Source: Candidatus Heimdallarchaeota archaeon (lineage in GTDB: Archaea > Asgardarchaeota > Heimdallarchaeia > Hodarchaeales > LC-3). From it: a stretch of DNA of 6,122 bases. The stretch lies in the NCBI GenBank assembly GCA_027364495.1, contig DAHXPE010000362.1, positions 1 to 6,122 on the forward strand, in the 5' to 3' direction. How positions within the stretch are numbered: the first letter of the stretch is position 1; each line of letters begins with the position of its first letter. Below, in pieces: positions 1 to 6,122 of this stretch. The translations under genes were made by a program, and so were the position numbers. The notes under the pieces are model-generated. The model searched no databases. It was not told the DNA's origin and saw only the letters and a program-made list of their open reading frames with translations.

Positions 1-224
1 AAAGATTTTATAATTAGAAGATAATTTGAGCTTAATTAAGAATTTGTATTCGAAAAATAGCCTAATGTTTCTATTTGATCCTAAATGGTTTGAAAAGTGT
101 ATTTTATAATCTAAATTTTTTATTCTTGGAGGAGTCTTTCTTTTTTAAGAATATTTTTAAAACTGATTTTAGGATTTATTTTTTAGATTAAATCAAAAAC
201 AGAAAGAAAATTAATCTTTTTTTT
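1..224. other. Upstream AT-rich spacer, possible tail of a preceding gene
   Basis: No convincing gene. In frame 1 the first 24 bases read KDFIIRR followed by TAA, which could be the last residues of an upstream plus-strand gene, but seven residues cannot be assigned. A second frame is open from about 14 to 109 (ending in MFLFDPKWFEKCIL and a stop) without a ribosome binding site or a recognisable match, so it is not called. The spacer holds a TATA-like TTTATAA and an isolated GGAGGAG, listed separately. It ends in a run of eight T directly before the ATG of the large gene. Confidence 0.5.
103..109 (+). promoter_or_regulatory. Possible TATA box for the large gene
   Basis: TTTATAA fits the archaeal TATA consensus. 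A start site about 25-30 bases downstream would fall near 130, giving a leader of roughly 95 bases before the ATG at 225. AT-rich spacers produce such matches by chance, so this is only a candidate. Confidence 0.2.
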
Positions 225-3200
225 ATGTCTAGGCATAGAAAATATAATATTTTCAGGTGTAATATCCTTTTGTTTGAAGAAAAATTTAAAACTGAATTAT
301 TGGCTTTTTTATCTCAGGAAGATGTTGATTTATTAGAAAAAGATGTAGTTTCTATCATAAATAAGTTTCCTTTAGATGTTCCAAAAAAGAAAAATTATTT
401 GAACATCCTTATAAATATCTTTTTAAGATACAGGACCCAAAGTTCTGATATAAATGATATTGTTAAGATGCCTTTACTGGAAATTGGTTCTAATCCCAAA
501 GAAATTACTTTGAGGCAAAATAAAACTAAAATTAATTTTTTGGAATTTAAAAATATTATTCAATACTTTTCTCAATCTGATCTAACTAATTTAGAAAAAT
601 ACTTTCATGCTATAAATATTCATGTTGCAGATAACATAGGAACGATTGAATTTTCAAAAAATAGTTTAGAGCAACGAGTTTCCAAATCAATAAATGATAT
701 TAAAGAAAAAGTTTTTGATATCGATGGGATTTTTTACCATTATATACGAGTATCATTAGAACCTGATAAAAACGATTTATCATTTCCAGAAAAAAAAGAT
801 AATGATGAAGTTTTAGATCTAATTGACAATATGATTCGTTTTTATGCTTGGAGCAGATCTAGCCTTGCTTGGAATGCCTATGTATCAAATGACCGTGAAA
901 TAGATTCAATATCAGATCATTATCAAGCCCTTCAATGGTTCTTGGACGGCTATCTTAAACGATCTACTCCTTTTAATGCTTATTCACCAAAAAGATATAG
1001 TCAATATATTGAGGCTCTTAAATCCCGTGATTTCAAACAATATAACAAAAGGATCAATGATGTATTTACTTTTACCCAATCATTAATTTTACAAATAAAA
1101 AATATATATTCCCTTCTAAACAATAGTCCTTTTGCAGTTCAAAAAGAAAATAGAAGTAATTTATTTGAGATCTTTAAGAAAGTAATTGGTCTTCAATTTT
1201 CACAAGAAGATAGGAGCTCTTATTCAGTAGAAGGTATATCAGATCATTTCAAAACATTAAAAACTATTTTTATTGATTTAGGACTTTCTACTGAGGAATT
1301 TTATGATCTAAATTCTTCAAATATAATAAATTCGTTATTGATTCTTATAGTCAAGCAAATTCAAAATAAAGAATTACCAGTAGAATTTCCTTTTTCTCTG
1401 ATTTGGGAATCAAAAAATAGTGAATTGGTTGAAAAATTCATTAAGGATTACTCATTGACATTAGATGGAACAGACCATCAAATGTTTGAATTTCTGGTAG
1501 AATATATACATGGTGGAGTTACTAAAGAAAACTTTAGCTCTTATTTTATGAAAATGAAAAATATAATGAAAATTCAGAAACAATTGTTAGAACGAGGCGA
1601 TACCTCAGATTATGATGTTGTGAAATTTGAGGATTCCGATTATTTGTCATCTAAGACTGAATCATATGACTTTATGGATTTCAAAAAATTAAATGATATT
1701 GAAAACAACATCAGACAGTCCTTAAATAATTTGAAACGATTATGGGTTCATGATATCTGTGGGGATCCAATCTTCATGAATGATCCAGCATTTAAGAAGA
1801 ATTTTCCGCTAACATTAGGAAAAGAAAAAATCGAGTACGTATCAGAATTGGAGGATTATTTAAATAAATGGAATACCTATAAAGAAAATTCTATGGCTAT
1901 TAAAAAGATTCAAGAGAACATTAAGATAGTATCGACTATTAAATTAAAATTAGAGGGAGAACAATTAGTTTCTGGTGATTATCCAGGTGCAATCAGCTTA
2001 ATTAAAGCTCAAAAATTAATAGCACGTGAAAATAATCGATTACTTTTGAAATTAAAAGATCTAATTTTAGCTGTCACTAAATTCAAATATAATGAACATT
2101 TTTCAAATATTATTGATGCTAAGATTTTAAATTCTTCAGATGATGCGTTATTAAGTCAAAGCATTAATATTATTGATAAAATTGGATCATTATCGGAAGA
2201 AATATCTTCAATTGATATTATTGGTTTTTCATCAGAATTAAAAATATTTTCTGATTATATTAAAAAACTGCTTGGTGGAGAATCAAGAATTTCGCAATTA
2301 AAGAAATTTTCTGAAACTCTGGAAATACGTTTTAATAAATTAAAATCTGATACAGTAGTTATTAATACTGGCCTCCACTTAACAAACTTGAATGACTCAA
2401 TTACAAATATTATCTCAATATTAAAAGAAACAAATGAAATTTTGCAGAAATTTTATGCCAATTCATTTAATAAAGATATATTTGATCAAATGAATATTAT
2501 CGCTACAACACATAATCTTGAAGCAATTTTATTATCAATCAAACAGATAAATGAACAATTAGAAAGTGTGGTATCTAATTTATCAGCGACATTTTCAGAG
2601 GTTTCAACATATTTTGATGTATTTGCGGATATATCTTTCCAAATGATGCAAAAATATGGCCGGTTAGTTTCTAAAAATGATTTTTTTTCACGATTAGATA
2701 ATTCAAGAATAAATTTTTATGAAGATCAAGGTTCGGTGGTTATATCAGATGAAATCAACGAAAATGCATCAATCTTAGAAAAACAGTTATTTATGGAAAA
2801 AACATTTGCACTTTACACCCATTTGTCAAGAGCTTGTGGTCAAATCAATTTTGCTTTGTCCAAGTCGTTTAACAATTTAGTGTTATTTGAACCTAATAAA
2901 ATTGAAAAAATTGACAGGAATTTAGATGTCGCTAAAAAAGTCAGTATTATGACAAAAAATGTTGATAATTACTATAAATTTTTAGATTCGATTCGTTTTC
3001 CATCAAGAAAATATATACAATCACTTAAATTGTCCTTGAAAAATGTAGTGGAAGTTATAGCTCCCGTTAAAGCTAGTAATAAACTGATTGTTGAGATATC
3101 AAATTCAAATAAATTAATTAATGCTTTGAGTAAGTCAAAAGGACCTATTAACTACGGATTATTGAGAAAATTAAATGATTCATTAAATAGAATCCTTAAA

Positions 3201-4082
3201 TTCATTGATTCGTCCGTATTGGATTACTTCAAAGAAATAACAGATGAAGCAAAGAAAAAGGAAATAATAACCTCTATATCAGCAGATACTCTATCAACAT
3301 CTTATAGTAAAAAATTAAACAACAAGATAAACAATGTTCGCAAATTGGTCTTAGTTAGAAGAGAAGAATTATTAACAAAGCCAATAGAAACATTATTATC
3401 ACAACAACCCGATCTAATCTTAGAAAAAACATCTTCTGTTAAAAAATCCGAAAAAATACAAGTTGAAGCAGAAACAAATGCTGAAAAAGAAGCAGAAAAA
3501 CTGGTTGAACAAGTAGCAGGAGCAGTATTAGAACAAAAAGTAGAAGAAATGGTTGAAGAGGCTGCTGAAGCAGTAATTGAAGAGGCATTCGAAGAAATAG
3601 CAGAAACAAAAGTCGTACAAGAATTAGCAGAAAAAAAAATAGAAGAAGTAACTGAGTCAGTCATCGAAGAAGCTGTTGAGGAAGCAGTTGAAGAAGTATC
3701 TGAATTATTAGCAGATGAAACAGTGACAGACTCAATCGAAGAAGTAGCTGAAAATATCGTGGAAGAAGCAATTGCTGAGGAAGTAGTTGAAAATATTAAG
3801 GAAGAAACAATTACTGAGGAAATAGCCGAAACAGTTGCTGAAGAGATAGCTGATACGATTGTCGAAGAGGTTGCTGAAGAGATAGCAGAATCAGAGGAAG
3901 TACAAGAAGAACCTGAATCAAATCAACTTGCTGAGAACGAAAGCGAAGTAATGGACTTAGAAGATTCATATGAACCAGAACAAGCTCAAAATGATGAAGA
4001 TAATACTGAATCAGATGATTTAATTACTGAAATGGAAAAACTGCTAAATGTTGATAAGGACAAAAAAGAAAAGAAACCATAA
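225..4082 (+). CDS. Giant helical protein with Vps50/Vps54-like segment and Glu-rich tail; function unknown
   Basis: I do not recognise this 1285-residue protein as a whole. It shows no signal peptide, no membrane segment and no nucleotide-binding or catalytic motif, so it is probably a soluble, elongated, cytoplasmic scaffold. Residues 1 to about 1060 look almost entirely alpha-helical, with many amphipathic Leu/Ile/Lys/Glu stretches. Around residues 560-620 a helix pair with the turn GDYPGAI (584-590), then LIKAQKLI, resembles the segment of eukaryotic Vps50/Vps54 that reads roughly DYPGAIQL..ECQK. That would suggest a CATCHR-type tether, but TPR-like helical hairpins also use G-Y-A turns. 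Residues about 1093-1225 are a Glu-rich four-residue pattern, followed by an acidic linker and a basic end, KDKKEKKP. ATG at 225 is the first Met after an in-frame TAA at 189. No Shine-Dalgarno precedes it; the eight bases before it are all T, so leaderless or atypical initiation is likely. The gene appears monocistronic. Confidence 0.9.
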   Translation: MSRHRKYNIFRCNILLFEEKFKTELLAFLSQEDVDLLEKDVVSIINKFPLDVPKKKNYLNILINIFLRYRTQSSDINDIVKMPLLEIGSNPKEITLRQNKTKINFLEFKNIIQYFSQSDLTNLEKYFHAINIHVADNIGTIEFSKNSLEQRVSKSINDIKEKVFDIDGIFYHYIRVSLEPDKNDLSFPEKKDNDEVLDLIDNMIRFYAWSRSSLAWNAYVSNDREIDSISDHYQALQWFLDGYLKRSTPFNAYSPKRYSQYIEALKSRDFKQYNKRINDVFTFTQSLILQIKNIYSLLNNSPFAVQKENRSNLFEIFKKVIGLQFSQEDRSSYSVEGISDHFKTLKTIFIDLGLSTEEFYDLNSSNIINSLLILIVKQIQNKELPVEFPFSLIWESKNSELVEKFIKDYSLTLDGTDHQMFEFLVEYIHGGVTKENFSSYFMKMKNIMKIQKQLLERGDTSDYDVVKFEDSDYLSSKTESYDFMDFKKLNDIENNIRQSLNNLKRLWVHDICGDPIFMNDPAFKKNFPLTLGKEKIEYVSELEDYLNKWNTYKENSMAIKKIQENIKIVSTIKLKLEGEQLVSGDYPGAISLIKAQKLIARENNRLLLKLKDLILAVTKFKYNEHFSNIIDAKILNSSDDALLSQSINIIDKIGSLSEEISSIDIIGFSSELKIFSDYIKKLLGGESRISQLKKFSETLEIRFNKLKSDTVVINTGLHLTNLNDSITNIISILKETNEILQKFYANSFNKDIFDQMNIIATTHNLEAILLSIKQINEQLESVVSNLSATFSEVSTYFDVFADISFQMMQKYGRLVSKNDFFSRLDNSRINFYEDQGSVVISDEINENASILEKQLFMEKTFALYTHLSRACGQINFALSKSFNNLVLFEPNKIEKIDRNLDVAKKVSIMTKNVDNYYKFLDSIRFPSRKYIQSLKLSLKNVVEVIAPVKASNKLIVEISNSNKLINALSKSKGPINYGLLRKLNDSLNRILKFIDSSVLDYFKEITDEAKKKEIITSISADTLSTSYSKKLNNKINNVRKLVLVRREELLTKPIETLLSQQPDLILEKTSSVKKSEKIQVEAETNAEKEAEKLVEQVAGAVLEQKVEEMVEEAAEAVIEEAFEEIAETKVVQELAEKKIEEVTESVIEEAVEEAVEEVSELLADETVTDSIEEVAENIVEEAIAEEVVENIKEETITEEIAETVAEEIADTIVEEVAEEIAESEEVQEEPESNQLAENESEVMDLEDSYEPEQAQNDEDNTESDDLITEMEKLLNVDKDKKEKKP
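3501..3899 (+). repeat. Glu-rich period-4 low-complexity region inside the large gene
   Basis: About residues 1093-1225 repeat a two-polar, two-hydrophobic tetrad: EE-VA-EN-IV-EE-AI and, later, EE-IA-ET-VA-EE-IA-DT-IV. The register is kept for about 30 tetrads with a few one-residue slips. The DNA is degenerate (gaa/gag with gta, gtt, gca, gct, ata, att), so selection on the protein pattern is more likely than a fresh microsatellite. The expected product is a very long, highly acidic amphipathic helix. A spacing of 4 rather than the 3.5 of a heptad would wind the hydrophobic stripe right-handed around the helix. Confidence 0.75.
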
Positions 4083-4267
4083 ACCAAATTTCACGCACGA
4101 TAATTTCTTACAAATAAGGTTTGTAAGAGCTTCTTCAAACTTTTCACCTGTTTTAGCAGAAGCCTTTAGGTAATTACCTTTCAACTCTCTGTCAAATAAT
4201 TTTTATAATTATATTCATTAATTTTTCTCTTACTTTCATCGTTTTTTAAAATTAAGACAATAATAAA
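4083..4267 (-). pseudogene. Decayed Ras/Rab-like small GTPase, C-terminal half (G4-like and G5 motifs)
   Basis: Read on the minus strand, two overlapping frames give the end of a Ras-superfamily GTPase. Frame one (from about 4267) has a hydrophobic strand FIIVLIL followed by KNDESKRKI, matching the beta-5 strand and a damaged NKxD (G4) motif that has lost its Asn. Frame two (from 4202, just after an in-frame TAA at 4203-4205) reads GNYLKASAKTGEKFEEAL, a textbook G5 loop (SAK at 4152-4160) and final helix. Joining the frames near 4200 leaves 26 residues between the G4 Asp and the SAK Ser, the same as in human KRAS (D119 to S145). No G1 P-loop or G3 DxxG is recognisable upstream. Frame two stays open past the region into the 3' end of the large gene, to a stop at 4044, so the original terminus is uncertain. 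A sequencing frameshift could explain one break but not the missing N-terminal half. Confidence 0.72.
4106..4128. repeat. Inverted repeat, 9-bp stem and 5-base loop, just downstream of the large gene
   Basis: TCTTACAAA (4106-4114) pairs perfectly with TTTGTAAGA (4120-4128) around the loop TAAGG. It starts 23 bases after the stop codon of the large gene and could form a hairpin at the 3' end of its transcript. It also lies inside the GTPase remnant (codons of the final helix), so it may be incidental. No T-run follows directly, so it is not called an intrinsic terminator. Confidence 0.5.
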
Positions 4268-4474
4268 TTGTTGAATACTTAATTAAGACAAAAATTTACA
4301 GTATTTATAGTAACTGAAAGTATTTCAATTTTATTGATTTATATAAATCAAATTCCAATATCATTATAAATTTTGTGAATGTTTCTTAATTTTTTAATGA
4401 TATTGAATCTCAATAATTTTACTAAAGCAAATTGACGCAAAGATTATAAAAGTTTCAAGAATTGAGTAACTTTT

Positions 4475-4494
4475 AAATTAGAAAATTCTAATTT
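4475..4494. repeat. 20-bp AT-rich inverted repeat
   Basis: AAATTAGAA and TTCTAATTT form perfect 9-bp arms separated by two A. It could be an operator-like dyad, but in sequence this AT-rich several such dyads per 6 kb are expected by chance. Confidence 0.35.
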
Positions 4495-4680
4495 TGGAAA
4501 TAAAAAAGAATAAAAAGAATAAATTAGAAATAATGAAATAAACATAAGATAATATTAAATCTGAAATTGAATAGTCAGCCAAAATGAAGAAAAGAAAAGT
4601 ATTTAACAAGTTAGGATAAAATCACTTTTCTAGATCTTTTTGAGAATTTCAAAATATTTAAAATAGTCGTTTATTTACCT

Positions 4681-4688
4681 AATATAAA
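4681..4688 (+). promoter_or_regulatory. Possible TATA box for the longin-like gene
   Basis: AATATAAA sits about 49 bases before the TTG start. Transcription about 25-30 bases further on would begin near 4706-4713 and leave a short leader. It is a chance-prone match and only a candidate. Confidence 0.22.
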
Positions 4689-4729
4689 GAATTTATCTAA
4701 TAATTTAATGTAGTTGTGGTACCGCTATT

Positions 4730-5626
4730 TTGGACAATTTAGAAAATAATTTGAACGATTTAGTTTCAAAATTATCTAATAAAACTGATCCTTCTTCAGA
4801 AGATAAATTAAGTTATGTATTAATAAAATTTGGTGATATTGGACCTGAACCAGTACTGTATGAAAATACAAAACTAATTTTTGATGAAGAAATGGTAGAT
4901 GTCCTAGGAACGCAACTCGGCATTTATTTGTCTCTTATGATTTCAAAAGGTAAGCAAGGTGATCATAAGGTTGGATTTCATGGTCCTTACCCTTGGGACA
5001 ATACGCCTGATCATAATATTCTTGCCTTTTCCTTTTTAGGTCATGATAAGTATATTAAAGATCCCCGTGCGATTGAGCATGGCGTTATTACTATTTTAGC
5101 TATTTTTTATTTGTCCACTGATCAGGAATTAATTAAAGCAAAGATTTCTATTGAAAATGAGCTTCAAAAACTCTTTATTAAAGAACCTCTTATTGATGTT
5201 TCTGAAGAAAATCTACCTTTCGTTCTAACTCAAGCCAAGGCTAGAATCAATAAATGTATCGTTGAAGGTGATCGTATTATCCAGGAAAATGCAATGGATT
5301 CACTCCTAACAAACGAGCGTCTTCTGTATCTTGGCCTTTACCACGCTAGTAATCGAGAATTGATATCTGCTTTAATTGGTGATGAAGAAAAGTTCTTAGA
5401 TATTATTTCAGAAACTAAAATGTTTCATTTTGATATTTTCTTTACCAAATTTAAGAAATTTCGTTTTGGCTTGATTAATCTTCAAAAATTTGATAAAATT
5501 ATTATTGTAATTATAGTTAATGATGAATTAGATAATGAAGAACAAGTATTTATGGAAAAAGAATTTTTGCAACTTTACCAAGCAATTTATGTTGCCGCCC
5601 CACTCCTAGAAGAGTATTATGGCTAA
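4730..5626 (+). CDS. Longin-like domain protein (probable two-domain), Asgard type
   Basis: This 298-residue soluble protein has no signal peptide or membrane segment. Residues 28-150 look like the longin-like fold common in Asgard proteins: a first strand YVLIKF with GDIGPEP (35-41), a helix, GPYPW (85-89), a strand ILAFSF, DPR (111-113) and a strand ITILAIFYL leading into a long helix. Residues 196-298 look like a second small alpha/beta module with strands LLYLGLY, FRFGLINL and IIIVIIV and a final helix, possibly another longin or roadblock-like unit; this part is less certain. Longin and roadblock domains bind or regulate small GTPases, so the GTPase remnant upstream on the other strand is suggestive. 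The start is TTG: the in-frame TAA at 4706 leaves no upstream ATG, and the next in-frame Met (residue 55) would remove the first strand. No clear Shine-Dalgarno is seen. Specific partner and role are unknown. Confidence 0.78.
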   Translation: MDNLENNLNDLVSKLSNKTDPSSEDKLSYVLIKFGDIGPEPVLYENTKLIFDEEMVDVLGTQLGIYLSLMISKGKQGDHKVGFHGPYPWDNTPDHNILAFSFLGHDKYIKDPRAIEHGVITILAIFYLSTDQELIKAKISIENELQKLFIKEPLIDVSEENLPFVLTQAKARINKCIVEGDRIIQENAMDSLLTNERLLYLGLYHASNRELISALIGDEEKFLDIISETKMFHFDIFFTKFKKFRFGLINLQKFDKIIIVIIVNDELDNEEQVFMEKEFLQLYQAIYVAAPLLEEYYG

Positions 5627-5680
5627 CCTAATATTTTCAAATGTCGATAATCAAATTCGCAAACGACTCAAAAAGAAGAT

Positions 5681-5696
5681 GAAAATTTTCTTTTTT
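5681..5696 (+). terminator. Possible T-tract terminator after the longin-like gene
   Basis: The small palindrome GAAAATTTTC runs into six further T residues, 55 bases after the stop codon. Archaeal termination commonly uses T-rich tracts with little or no hairpin, which fits. T-runs are frequent in this window, so the call is tentative. Confidence 0.35.
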
Positions 5697-5724
5697 CCAA
5701 AATAAGTGTTTTATCATTAACTTT

Positions 5725-5734
5725 TTATTAATAA
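5725..5734. promoter_or_regulatory. TTATTAATAA palindrome upstream of the Fur-family gene
   Basis: A perfect 10-bp dyad lies 61 bases before the Fur-family ATG. Fur/PerR proteins bind AT-rich inverted repeats and often regulate their own genes, so this could be an operator or overlap the TATA region. The sequence is too AT-rich to decide. Confidence 0.2.
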
Positions 5735-5795
5735 TTTTTTGAATTGAAACAGCAAATAGGTAATTTTTTTTATTAAGGTAAAACGAGACTATTTC

Positions 5796-6122
5796 ATGGA
5801 TGATTCGACAATTGAAAAACTAAAAAAGAGAGGTATTAGACTTACCCCTCAAAGATTAGCAATTTGTGATTTGATATTTGATAATGAAAATCATCCATCT
5901 GCCGAGGACATTTACCAATCTATTAAGGAAAGGTTTCCTACAATAAGCCTTGCTACTGTATACAAAACCTTCACACTTTTAAAAAATGAAAACTTAGTTA
6001 GTGAAATACCGGTTGGTACTTTTTCGCGTTTTGATACTAAAAAAAATGTTCATATTAATATAATATGTCCTATTTGTAATACTATTTCAGACTTGGAATC
6101 GTCTTCTGTTAGGGATTTTTAT
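5796..6122 (+). CDS. Fur/PerR-family metal-dependent transcriptional regulator (3' end cut off)
   Basis: The first 109 residues are present and the frame is open at the window edge; the family is usually about 130-150 residues. Residues 13-70 form the winged-helix DNA-binding domain, with GIRLTPQR (13-20), HPSAEDIY (33-40) and the recognition-helix signature ISLATVYKTF (50-59). The dimerisation domain starts with RFD (78-80), and C91-P-I-C94 is the first Cys pair of the structural zinc site. By alignment with Bacillus subtilis PerR (H37, D85, H91, H93, D104), the regulatory metal ligands would be H33, D80, H86 and D99, with the H93 position occupied by N88. The protein should act as a dimer repressing iron, zinc, manganese or peroxide-response genes; which metal cannot be told. 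ATG at 5796 is the first Met after an in-frame TAG at 5757. AAGGTA lies 15 bases before it, a poorly spaced ribosome binding site. A 169-base spacer suggests separate transcription from the longin-like gene. Confidence 0.93.
   Translation, partial: MDDSTIEKLKKRGIRLTPQRLAICDLIFDNENHPSAEDIYQSIKERFPTISLATVYKTFTLLKNENLVSEIPVGTFSRFDTKKNVHINIICPICNTISDLESSSVRDFY

Larger units (their letters stand above)
4268..4729. other. AT-rich non-coding stretch, possibly more GTPase decay
   Basis: No intact gene or RNA gene is visible in these 462 bases. On the minus strand, 4305-4379 reads FIMILEFDLYKSIKLKYF before a stop. This has the pattern of the GTPase strand and helix that precede G4 (hydrophobic strand, F-D-x, then K-S), and its Ser lies about 32 codons before the G4 Asp, against 30 in KRAS; this extension is weak. 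From about 4496 to 4618 the plus strand is strongly purine-rich, with a short direct repeat of AAAAAGAAT. The right end should hold the promoter of the longin-like gene. Confidence 0.55.

Noticed and set aside
14..109. Short open frame ending in MFLFDPKWFEKCIL
   Set aside because: Only about 31 codons, no Shine-Dalgarno, no recognisable similarity, and a stop directly upstream. Spacer is more likely.
3302..3664. 120-codon open frame on the minus strand
   Set aside because: It is antisense to the Glu-rich tail. Its Ser/Thr/Ala-rich, low-complexity translation is what the complement of gaa/gca-type codons gives. No ribosome binding site or family match.
4496..4560. A-rich tandem-like stretch (AAAAAGAAT twice)
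   Set aside because: Two short copies in very AT-rich DNA; consistent with base composition and not a defined repeat array or origin.
4584..4619. Mini-ORF MKKRKVFNKLG
   Set aside because: Eleven codons in purine-rich spacer without a ribosome binding site; chance.
4708..4713. ATG shortly before the longin-like gene
   Set aside because: It is followed at once by TAG and lies in a different frame, so it cannot start the gene.
1..6122. CRISPR arrays, tRNA/rRNA genes, insertion sequences, attachment sites
   Set aside because: I looked for regularly spaced direct repeats, cloverleaf-like GC-rich blocks, transposase motifs and terminal inverted repeats on both strands and saw none.

Overview
The window is very AT-rich (visibly around 70% or more A+T) and reads as genomic DNA of an archaeon, most likely an Asgard archaeon (Promethearchaeota; a Heimdallarchaeia-like lineage is possible but not shown). 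Four things point there together: a longin-type protein of the kind expanded in Asgards, the decayed end of a Ras/Rab-like small GTPase, a giant helical protein with a short segment resembling eukaryotic vesicle-tethering subunits, and a prokaryotic Fur-family regulator. The Fur gene argues against a eukaryotic origin. Spacers are long and T-rich and Shine-Dalgarno sites are poor.

Layout: 1-224 is a spacer with a TATA-like element and an orphan GGAGGAG. 225-4082 (+) encodes a 1285-residue soluble, mostly helical protein of unknown function. It has a GDYPGAI segment near residues 584-590 that recalls the Vps50/Vps54 subunits of the EARP/GARP tethering complexes, and an extraordinary Glu-rich tail built on a four-residue polar-polar-hydrophobic-hydrophobic pattern. 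4083-4729 is a 647-base region without an intact gene. Its left part holds, on the minus strand, the broken C-terminal half of a small GTPase (G4-like KND, then a frameshift, then the G5 SAK motif). The rest is AT-rich sequence with small inverted repeats. 4730-5626 (+, TTG start) encodes a 298-residue longin-like protein, probably with two related alpha/beta domains. 5796 to the right edge (+) is a Fur/PerR-type metalloregulator, cut off after 109 residues.

Inferred theme: the giant protein, GTPase remnant and longin protein are all types associated with small-GTPase signalling or membrane trafficking in eukaryotes. The window could therefore be part of an Asgard trafficking-like neighbourhood in which the GTPase has died. 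The Fur gene has its own spacer and is probably an independent unit. The tether comparison rests on one short motif and must be tested by profile and structure searches; the GTPase remnant is the best supported of the unexpected observations.
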